From Anaerolineales bacterium (lineage in GTDB: Bacteria > Chloroflexota > Anaerolineae > Anaerolineales > Villigracilaceae): 64,000 bases of DNA. Below, one piece after another: positions 57,809 through 64,000 of the stretch. The translations under genes and the position numbers were made by a program. Positions within the stretch are counted from its first letter, which is position 1. The number at the start of each line of letters is the position of its first letter. The notes beneath the pieces were generated by a model. The model saw nothing but the letters and a program-made list of their open reading frames with translations, was not told where the DNA came from and did no database searches. The stretch spans positions 1 to 64,000 of the forward strand of contig JADLBX010000035.1 of the NCBI GenBank assembly GCA_020847435.1, in the 5' to 3' direction.

Positions 57809-58621
57809 TTAATCCAAACTATGATTCTTCTTCGAGAAGAAATACAAAATCCAATCCACCGCGACGGGGAAGAGTGTGTCGAAGGTGGTGATGATGCGGA
57901 ACCACCACGGGATGACGAGCGTGCGGCGCGGACGTTTGGCGACATCCACGACGCGGCGCGCGACGTATGCGGAAGACATGTGCGGATATTTGATGCGCTT
58001 GATGGTTTCGCGCGATTTCGTGCGTTCGAGTTTTTCGCCGAACTCGGTGACCGCTGGACCCGGGTAAATGCCCGAAACTTTGACGCCGAGATGCGAGACT
58101 TCGCGGCGGAGCGCGTCGGTGAATGCGCGCGCTCCGTATTTGCTGGCGGAATACGTGGTGATGGTCGGCGCGGCGATGAGCCCCGCGACCGAAACCATGT
58201 TGATGATGTGACCCTCGCCGCGTTCGAGCATATCTGGCAAGACTGCGCGCGTGACGAGGATCGTGCCGATGAGGTTGACGCGGATTAACGTCTCAATGTG
58301 CCGTTCGGGTTTGAGATTCTCGAACCAGTTGACCGCGCCAAAGCCCGCGTTGTTGAAGAGGATGTCAATTTTGCCGTAGAGGTCGAGCGCGGTTTGCACC
58401 ATCACTTCGACCTCGGCGCGCTCAGCGACGTCAACGGGAATCGCAAGCGCCTCGCCGCCCATTTTTTGAATTTCAGCCGCGAGGTTCTGCAATCGGTCGA
58501 GGCGACGCGCGGCAAGCACAACTTTACAGCCTTCTTTGGCAAAAAGTTTCGCGGCGTCCGCGCCGAATCCTGACGAGGCGCCAGTGATGAGGATGACTTT
58601 GTTTCGAAGGTCAATGGGCAT
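57809..58621 (-). CDS. SDR-family oxidoreductase
   Basis: A 270-residue classical short-chain dehydrogenase. Cofactor motif TGASSGFG (13-20), NNAG loop, and catalytic SVAG...YSASK. The Arg-rich segment after the first helix (AARRLDRL) suggests NADPH. The C-terminal 20 residues (FRIITTFDTLFPVAVDWILYFF) form a hydrophobic tail that could anchor the protein to the membrane. The substrate is unknown. Two palindromic repeats lie just upstream. Confidence 0.92.
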   Translation of the reverse strand: MPIDLRNKVILITGASSGFGADAAKLFAKEGCKVVLAARRLDRLQNLAAEIQKMGGEALAIPVDVAERAEVEVMVQTALDLYGKIDILFNNAGFGAVNWFENLKPERHIETLIRVNLIGTILVTRAVLPDMLERGEGHIINMVSVAGLIAAPTITTYSASKYGARAFTDALRREVSHLGVKVSGIYPGPAVTEFGEKLERTKSRETIKRIKYPHMSSAYVARRVVDVAKRPRRTLVIPWWFRIITTFDTLFPVAVDWILYFFSKKNHSLD

Positions 58622-58633
58622 GATGAAAAATTA

Positions 58634-58709
58634 CGTTGGTTGAGTAGGGCGAGCGCGCTGAGCGGAGCGATAGCGGAGACGAAGCGTCTCGCCCGTATCG
58701 AAACCAACG
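58634..58709. repeat. CGTTGGTT...AACCAACG inverted repeat
   Basis: Outer arms CGTTGGTT and AACCAACG enclose a GC-rich inner structure containing GAGTAGGGCGAG and CTCGCCCGTATCG. It is related to the GGTGGTTTCGATACG family. Confidence 0.7.
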
Positions 58710-58752
58710 ATGTTCAAGAGGGATTTTTGTAAAAGATTTGCTTTTCGACACT

Positions 58753-58791
58753 GGTGGTTTCGATACGCGCCTTCGGCGCTACTCAACCACC
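58753..58791. repeat. GGTGGTTTCGATACG...CTACTCAACCACC palindrome
   Basis: Second clear copy of the family at 25304-25351. It lies just downstream of the lon stop codon. Confidence 0.8.
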
Positions 58792-58805
58792 GAGCTCTTC
58801 TCAAT

Positions 58806-61283
58806 TCATTCGCTTTCTTCCTGCGTCTCTTCCTTGCTCTGCTTCTTCGGTCTTGGAGGCTCGATGACCGCGTCTTTACCCAGCGCAATTTCCAGCACAT
58901 CGTCCATGTGTTTGACGGGGATGATCTTCAATTCGGATTTTGCCGTTTTTGGTAAGTCAACCAAATCTTTCATGTTCTTTTCTGGCAGGATCACCGTTTT
59001 GAGTCCCGCGCGATGCGCGGCTAACACTTTCTCGCGCACGCCGCCGATCGGCAGGATGCGCCCGCGCAGAGTGATCTCGCCCGTCATGCCGACATGTTTG
59101 AATACGGGTCGCCCCGTCAACGCGGAGATGACCGCGGTCGCCATCGTGATTCCCGCCGAAGGTCCGTCTTTGGGGATCGCGCCTTCGGGCATGTGCACGT
59201 GGATGTCCATGCGCTCGAACACTTCCAAATCAATTTTCAACTCCGCCGCACGCGACTTGATGTACGTCAACGCGGCTTGACCCGACTCCTGCATCACCTC
59301 GCCCATCTGCCCAGTCATTTGCAATCCGCCTTTACCTTCGAGAACCGCAACCTCCACAGGCATGATCTCGCCGCCATTCTCCGTCCACGCGAGACTTGTC
59401 ACAACGCCGACCTCGTCCGAGCGTTCGGCTTCGGTCTGGAACACCTGTTGCGGACCGAGATACTTCTCGATCGATTCGGCTTTGACGACCGACTCAAACT
59501 TCTTCCCCTCCGCTTTCATCCGCGCTACCTTGCGGCAGATCTTTCCGATCTCGCGCTCCAAATTGCGGACTCCCGCTTCGTACGTGTACTCGCGGATGAT
59601 CTTCCGCACCGCATCGGGCTCGAACGTCAGGCTGAGTTCCTCCACCCCATTCTCCTCCACCTGACGCGGGATGAGATAACGGTTCGCAATTTCGAGTTTC
59701 TCTTCTTCGATGTAGCCTGGGAACTCGATCACTTCCATGCGGTCGAGCAGGGGCGAGGGAATACTTCCGAGGGAATTCGCCGTCGTCACGAACATCACCT
59801 TCGACAAGTCAAACGGCAATTCGAGGTAATGATCGCTGAATGTGTTGTTCTGTTCGGGGTCCAGCACTTCGAGCATCGCTGAGGCGGGATCGCCACGGAA
59901 ATCGGAATACAACTTGTCAATCTCATCCAGCATGAACAGCGGATTTGAAGTTCCCGCTCGTTTCATCGTCTGGATAATCCGTCCAGGCAGCGCGCCGATG
60001 TACGTGCGGCGATGACCGCGTATCTCGGCTTCGTCGCGCACGCCGCCGAGCGAGACGCGCACAAACTTTCTTCCGAGCGATTCGGCAATCGAGCGTCCAA
60101 GCGAAGTTTTGCCAACTCCAGGCGGACCGACGAAGCACAAAATCGGCTGTCGTTCCTTCTTCGGCTTCAACGAACGGACGGCGATGTATTCCAAAATCCG
60201 TTCTTTGGGTTTTTTCAGCCCGTAGTGATCGCGTTCCAAAATCTTCGCCGCGTTCTTCACGTCGAGGTTATCAGGCGAAAAATTCGACCACGGCAGTTCG
60301 AGAATCCAGTCAATGTACGTGCGGATGATTCCCACTTCGGGCGCCATCGGCGGCATTTGGTTGAGGCGTTCGAGTTCCTTCAACGCAACCATCTTCGCCT
60401 CGTCGGGAAGATTCGCCGCTTCGAGTCGTTTCTTCAAATCGTTCGCGTCACGCGTGAAAATGTCGCCTTCGCCCAGTTCGTTTTGAATCTGCCGCATCTG
60501 CTCGCGCAAATAAAACTCGCGTTGGCTTTTATCCACCTCACTCTGCACCTTCGAGTGGATTTCGTCTTCGAGTTCCAGCACGTCCACTTCTTGCGCCAAA
60601 ATTTTGTTCAACGCCTGCAAACGTCCGCGCACGTCAAGCAACATCAACAAACTTTGCTTCGCTTCATAATTCAACGACAGCGACGTGGCGAGCATATCCG
60701 CCAGCCAGCCTGGCTCCGAGATGTTCATCGCAAACAAGTGCGCCTCTTCGGGAATCGAACGGTCCAACTCCACACAGCGATCGAAGAGGTCCAGCGCCGA
60801 ACGCATGAGCGCGCTCGTTTGGCGGTCGGCAGTTTGAGGTTCCGAAATGACGCGGGCTCGCACTTTCAAATACGGCACACTGCGGACGAAGTCCACGATC
60901 TCGACGCGGCGGCGTCCCTGCACGAGCGCGGAGTGCGAGCCGTCTGGCATCGCCAACAAACGCCCCACCGCCATCTCCACGCCGATGGGCAGAAAATCCT
61001 GCGCGCCAGGGTTTTCAACATCCGCGTCGCTCTGCGTCAGTCCGATCACGGTCTGACCTTTGCGCTGCGCCTCCTCCACCGCGAGCAGCGACGACTCGCG
61101 CCCGATAAAAATCGGCGAGACCATGCGCGGGAACACGACGAGATCGCGCAACGGCAACACCGCGGCTTCGATCATGCCGTCGGCGTCTGGCTCGCGGTTC
61201 GCGATGCGATACAACTCCTCCGTGCGCTGCGAAAGAGTCAGATCAAAATTTTCTTCTTCGGTCCAATCTTTGGGGTGAGACAT
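58806..61283 (-). CDS. lon: ATP-dependent protease Lon
   Basis: About 825 residues: N-terminal LAN domain (VLPLRDLVVFPRMVSPIFIGR, quoted in part), coiled coil, AAA+ module with Walker A GPPGVGKTSLG near residue 383 and Walker B FMLDEIDKL, and the serine-lysine protease domain with catalytic Ser near 708 (KDGPSAGITMA) and Lys near 750 (GVREKVLAAHRAG). It degrades misfolded and regulatory proteins. The start MSHPKDW follows the family; a start 21 nt upstream is possible. A C-terminal Lys/Glu-rich tail is present. A 60-nt palindrome separates it from folC. Confidence 0.97.
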   Translation of the reverse strand: MSHPKDWTEEENFDLTLSQRTEELYRIANREPDADGMIEAAVLPLRDLVVFPRMVSPIFIGRESSLLAVEEAQRKGQTVIGLTQSDADVENPGAQDFLPIGVEMAVGRLLAMPDGSHSALVQGRRRVEIVDFVRSVPYLKVRARVISEPQTADRQTSALMRSALDLFDRCVELDRSIPEEAHLFAMNISEPGWLADMLATSLSLNYEAKQSLLMLLDVRGRLQALNKILAQEVDVLELEDEIHSKVQSEVDKSQREFYLREQMRQIQNELGEGDIFTRDANDLKKRLEAANLPDEAKMVALKELERLNQMPPMAPEVGIIRTYIDWILELPWSNFSPDNLDVKNAAKILERDHYGLKKPKERILEYIAVRSLKPKKERQPILCFVGPPGVGKTSLGRSIAESLGRKFVRVSLGGVRDEAEIRGHRRTYIGALPGRIIQTMKRAGTSNPLFMLDEIDKLYSDFRGDPASAMLEVLDPEQNNTFSDHYLELPFDLSKVMFVTTANSLGSIPSPLLDRMEVIEFPGYIEEEKLEIANRYLIPRQVEENGVEELSLTFEPDAVRKIIREYTYEAGVRNLEREIGKICRKVARMKAEGKKFESVVKAESIEKYLGPQQVFQTEAERSDEVGVVTSLAWTENGGEIMPVEVAVLEGKGGLQMTGQMGEVMQESGQAALTYIKSRAAELKIDLEVFERMDIHVHMPEGAIPKDGPSAGITMATAVISALTGRPVFKHVGMTGEITLRGRILPIGGVREKVLAAHRAGLKTVILPEKNMKDLVDLPKTAKSELKIIPVKHMDDVLEIALGKDAVIEPPRPKKQSKEETQEESE

Positions 61284-61294
61284 TTTCCAATCCT

Positions 61295-61354
61295 GTAGGG
61301 GCACAGCGAGTCGAACAGAGCCTCTGACGATCTCTCGTTCCGCTGTGCCCCTAC
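61295..61354. repeat. GTAGGGGCACAGCG palindrome between folC and lon
   Basis: Perfect 14-bp arms (GTAGGGGCACAGCG / CGCTGTGCCCCTAC) separated by 32 nt. The right arm overlaps the folC stop codon. Confidence 0.85.
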
Positions 61355-62706
61355 GCGTTTAATTTATTCCAAGCCGCCATCACTTCCGCCGTGACGAACA
61401 TGCTCCCAGCGGATAAGACAATGCTACCATCTTTTGCGGATAACTCCAACGCCCGCGCCAACGCGGACTCAACGGGAGTCGCCGCTTCGGACTCAATTTC
61501 AGCCTGCCGCGCCAACTCGACGATTCGCGCCTCCTCCAGCGCCCGCGGATGGTCGGCGCGCGTGACAATGAGCCGCTTGATTTTCGGTTTCATCTCCTCG
61601 AACATGCCAGGGATATTCTTATCCTCCGACGCGCCGAAGATGAGGTAAACCATCTTGCCAGGAAAATATTCTTCGAGCGTCTCGCGCAGTTTGGCAAACG
61701 AATCCTGATTGTGAGCCGAATCAAATATCACAGGCGGATTCCGCCGCGCAATTTCAAACCGTCCGCGCCAACGCGTTTGAGCGAATCCTTTTTGAATCGC
61801 TTCATCTGAAATTTCCAGCCCGCTGACTTTGAGCGCGGCGTACGCGGTCGCGGCGTTTTCGAGTTGGTGGGAACCGAGGAGAGGGATGGTCAGATCAAGA
61901 GAATGAGATATTTTGGAAAGTGGAAAGTGGGGAGTGGAAGAAGGAAAGATGAAAGAGGAAAGACGGAGCAATTGACCGTCGAGGGATGAAGCGAGCGGTT
62001 CAATTTTTATGTGCTCATCCACCAGAATCATTTTTGAATCCACCAGTTTGGCTACGCGCTGGATTACTTCGAGCGCTTCAGGCTTTTGAGTGGATGAAAC
62101 CACAGGCGAGCCGCGCTTGATGATCCCCGCCTTCTCCCCCGCGATCTTCGCCAACGTGTCGCCAAGCACTGCCATGTGATCGTACGACAGCGATGTGATA
62201 ACCGATACCCTCGGCGTGACGATGTTCGTCGCGTCCAGCCGCCCGCCCAAACCGACCTCGATCACCGCCGCGTTGCATCCCTGCTTGGCAAAAGCGAGAA
62301 ACCCAAGCGCGGTTGTGATTTCAAATGTAGTGAGTTTGGGAATCTTCGCGACCGCTGGCTTGATCTCCTCCACCAACTCAACCAGCAACTCGCGGGTGAT
62401 CGGCTCACCATTGACTTGTATCCGTTCGCAAAAATCCAGCAAGTGCGGCGAAGTGTACAGCCCAACTTTGAATCCCGCCGCTTGCAAAGCCGACGCGCAC
62501 AACGCGCATACCGAGCCTTTGCCCTTCGTCCCAGCGACATGAATAATCGGATACGCGTTTTGCGGATTCCCCAACTCCTCCATCAATGCAAACATGCGGT
62601 CAAGATTGAACTCCGCCTTGGCAAGTTCGGAGGAATGTTTCAGGCTATAATCCACGAACGAGTAGAGATAATCGAGGGCTTTGTTGTATTGGGCTTCAAT
62701 GTCCAT
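61351..62706 (-). CDS. folC: Folylpolyglutamate synthase/dihydrofolate synthase
   Basis: A 451-residue Mur-ligase-superfamily enzyme. P-loop GTKGKGSVC, then TSPHLLDFCERIQVNGEPI and the GLGGRLDATNIV segment are diagnostic. It adds glutamate to folates. A block of seven exact heptamers (TGGAAAG type) is translated in frame as SSFIFPSSTPHFPLSK in the middle of the protein, just before the LDLTIPLLGSHQLENAA motif. The stop codon lies within a dispersed palindrome. Length is close to normal when the insertion is removed. Confidence 0.93.
   Translation of the reverse strand: MDIEAQYNKALDYLYSFVDYSLKHSSELAKAEFNLDRMFALMEELGNPQNAYPIIHVAGTKGKGSVCALCASALQAAGFKVGLYTSPHLLDFCERIQVNGEPITRELLVELVEEIKPAVAKIPKLTTFEITTALGFLAFAKQGCNAAVIEVGLGGRLDATNIVTPRVSVITSLSYDHMAVLGDTLAKIAGEKAGIIKRGSPVVSSTQKPEALEVIQRVAKLVDSKMILVDEHIKIEPLASSLDGQLLRLSSFIFPSSTPHFPLSKISHSLDLTIPLLGSHQLENAATAYAALKVSGLEISDEAIQKGFAQTRWRGRFEIARRNPPVIFDSAHNQDSFAKLRETLEEYFPGKMVYLIFGASEDKNIPGMFEEMKPKIKRLIVTRADHPRALEEARIVELARQAEIESEAATPVESALARALELSAKDGSIVLSAGSMFVTAEVMAAWNKLNA
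61914..61962. repeat. Seven exact heptamers inside folC
   Basis: TGGAAAG x2, TGGGGAG, TGGAAGA, AGGAAAG, ATGAAAG, AGGAAAG, ending next to ACGGAG. It is translated within FolC on the minus strand. Confidence 0.9.
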
Positions 62707-62800
62707 GCGCGGGATTGTAAGGCGGAATCTGCAATTCGTAAATCACAAACACGATAAATACCATCCTATATCTCCTGTAACTTTTTAACTCATTTGCAAC

Positions 62801-62829
62801 TTGACTCTCGTCTTTAAAAGTTGTAAAGT
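62801..62829 (+). promoter_or_regulatory. Predicted promoter for the last gene
   Basis: TTGACT (62801-62806), 17-nt spacer, TAAAGT (62824-62829). It would give a leader of about 285 nt. Confidence 0.5.
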
Positions 62830-62835
62830 CTTTTT

Positions 62836-63118
62836 AATTCTTTTCCGCGCAAGTTTCCATCATGGAACAGAGGCGGGAAATTCATCCAGCGGAGGCGACG
62901 ACCCAAGGACCAGTTTGGTCGCTCAACCTTTCAACGCAGACCTCATCGAAAAAAAGAAGGGAAAGTCCTTGGTGAGCCAATAGCGAAACCGGCCGTTGTG
63001 CCGGTTTTTAATTTGTACCGGAAGGAGGTTAGGAGAAGTCAATCCACATCCATGACCGCACATGTGCATTTACGCACCGTCTTACAAATCCGTCCAGCAT
63101 GAAAAAGGGAGTAGACAA
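62836..63118 (+). promoter_or_regulatory. Structured leader with internal terminator-like hairpin
   Basis: Stem CCAAGGAC (62903-62910) with GTCCTTGG (62965-62972), then a terminator-like hairpin AACCGGC/GCCGGTT (62987-63006) followed by TTT. After that come an AAGGAGG sequence at 63023 and GGGAG at 63108, near the start codon. The arrangement fits a riboswitch or attenuator, but no known class was recognised. Confidence 0.45.
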
Positions 63119-64000
63119 ATGAAAACGTTTAGATTCGTATCGTTGATCCTGGCTTTGGCGCTCGTACTCTCCGCGCAGAGCGCCCTGGCAGACAGCGCGG
63201 CGATCGCCTTCGAAAGCCCCGCCTACACAACCGGCACGGTCCATCTTCAAGACGGCTGGAACAGCGCCGGCGCGGCTGGCTCCGGGTGTGCGGTTTACGA
63301 CCATGCTGTCGCAGCCAACACCTACGGGTATGGTTCGTTTGGAGGGCAAAGCCTGCGGATATCGAACGCCGTGACCAGCGGATGCTTCGGCGATCAAACT
63401 TTCTCAAAACCGCTAACAGATGAAGCCGGTGAAACGGCGGCATACGTTGACGTTCCGAGCGGCACGCGTCAGGCATATTTTACGGCTCAGTGGGACTTCG
63501 CCTCGACCGTTCCCGGTTCGGAGCAAGCGGGGCTTTCAATCGTGGCTAGCCCCGACCGCGGGGATGGCGGCCGAATGAGCTGGGTACAAATGAAAGATAC
63601 CCCGACCGGTCTGGAAGTCAACTTTTATGACTATCAAGATGCCGCGCCCTATGGAAGCGTATCCACTCCGACCGACGGGTATGGACCAGAGGACGATTTT
63701 ATCCTCACCAATCTTGCCAGCGGACTCGACCGAACAATCCCTCACACAATTCGGATCGAAATGGAATTGATCAATGGGCCGCTCAACGATGTGGTGCGGA
63801 TTTACGTTGACGGCTTGCTCAAACACACCGGAACCAGTTGGGAGGATTACTTCCGCTGGATGCAGGGTCCAGGCGGACCCGAGCAGACAGCCCCGGTCCA
63901 CGAAAGCCGCGTGATCCGTTCGATCCTCTTCCGCACCGGCGGAACGGCAGTTCCCGCCACAGCCGGTTACGGTTTCTTGATTGACAACCTGTCGCTCTAT
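63119..64000 (+). CDS. Secreted protein, 5' part (runs off window end)
   Basis: The frame is open to the right edge with no stop codon. An N-terminal signal peptide (MKTFRFVSLILALALVLSAQ, cleavage near SALA-DS) directs export. The mature part is rich in Gly, Ser, Thr and aromatic residues and has a likely beta-sandwich pattern (VHLQDGWNSAGAAGSGC; SLRISNAVTSGCFGDQTFS; AYFTAQWDF; VRIYVDGLLKHTG), similar to LamG/concanavalin-like lectin folds. A disulfide could join the two Cys. Function unknown. GGGAG lies 7 nt upstream of the ATG. Confidence 0.7.
   Translation, partial: MKTFRFVSLILALALVLSAQSALADSAAIAFESPAYTTGTVHLQDGWNSAGAAGSGCAVYDHAVAANTYGYGSFGGQSLRISNAVTSGCFGDQTFSKPLTDEAGETAAYVDVPSGTRQAYFTAQWDFASTVPGSEQAGLSIVASPDRGDGGRMSWVQMKDTPTGLEVNFYDYQDAAPYGSVSTPTDGYGPEDDFILTNLASGLDRTIPHTIRIEMELINGPLNDVVRIYVDGLLKHTGTSWEDYFRWMQGPGGPEQTAPVHESRVIRSILFRTGGTAVPATAGYGFLIDNLSLY

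Noticed and set aside
60012-61298. 428-codon plus-strand frame opposite lon
   Set aside because: Antisense to a highly conserved protease, rich in His/Arg, and without recognisable domains.
63099-63122. Seven-codon upstream reading frame (MKKGVDK) overlapping the last gene start
   Set aside because: It has no ribosome-binding sequence of its own and could easily arise by chance; kept only as a note.

Overview
The window looks like a chromosomal contig from a Chloroflexota bacterium, most likely class Anaerolineae. This is inference. It rests on a split alternative complex III operon, cytosolic kinases built from tandem half-GAF repeats, RNase Y with RecX, MurJ, three LiaF-like membrane genes, and a very high density of short palindromic and heptameric repeats. 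GC content is moderately high, with two AT-rich patches (about 9.86-10.79 kb and 54.6-56.6 kb). No rRNA or CRISPR array is visible. One tRNA, tRNA-Ser(GGA), is present.

Layout. 0-8 kb: the 3' part of an IS110-type transposase, a PIG-L deacetylase, a phospholipase D-like lipoprotein, a DUF2652/SRPBCC protein, murJ, a divergent PAP2 protein and xseB-xseA. 7.3-11 kb: a PIN-domain toxin/antitoxin-like pair and a mosaic type IIG restriction-modification enzyme, a small defence patch. 11-21 kb: cell-envelope genes: a HIT protein, a GH25-SH3b-phosphodiester glycosidase protein, a cytochrome b5-like protein, a GT-C membrane protein and three paralogous LysM/M23-type lipoproteins. 21-30 kb: OsmC, a TlpA-like thioredoxin, a cyclic-nucleotide-binding protein, LiaF-like membrane proteins, an AlkZ-like protein, a phosphoglycerate mutase-like metalloenzyme, a divergent MreB and a D-Ala-D-Ala ligase-like ATP-grasp. 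30-38 kb: respiratory genes: DUF2231 and a cytochrome c lipoprotein, then an alternative complex III operon (ActA-B1-B2-C-D-E plus an extra monohaem cytochrome). 38.5-41 kb: a candidate structured RNA upstream of recX-rny.

41.4-50.5 kb holds the most unusual locus. It is a run of seven co-directional genes: an orphan DUF534-type binding lipoprotein, a dCache-HAMP-GAF-GAF membrane sensor without kinase, a soluble GAF3-HisKA-HATPase kinase, a threonine synthase-like PLP enzyme fused in frame to a complete receiver domain, two single-domain receivers and a second threonine synthase-like PLP enzyme. No DNA-binding output domain is encoded. The layout therefore suggests a phosphorelay that ends on a metabolic enzyme.

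50.5-64 kb: a five-gene minus-strand run (TfoX C-terminal, Tag glycosylase, esterase, MFS, MBL hydrolase), an acetyltransferase, an AT-rich membrane glycosyltransferase-like gene, an M24 peptidase, an SDR, lon, folC, and a secreted protein with a structured leader that runs off the end.

Two window-wide patterns stand out. Many genes have a TATAAT-like box 7-8 nt before the start codon, suggesting leaderless transcription. Tandem heptamer repeats and palindromic repeats sit inside coding sequences (murJ, xseA, the phosphoglycerate mutase-like gene, folC; a related unit in the type IIG gene) and at stop codons.
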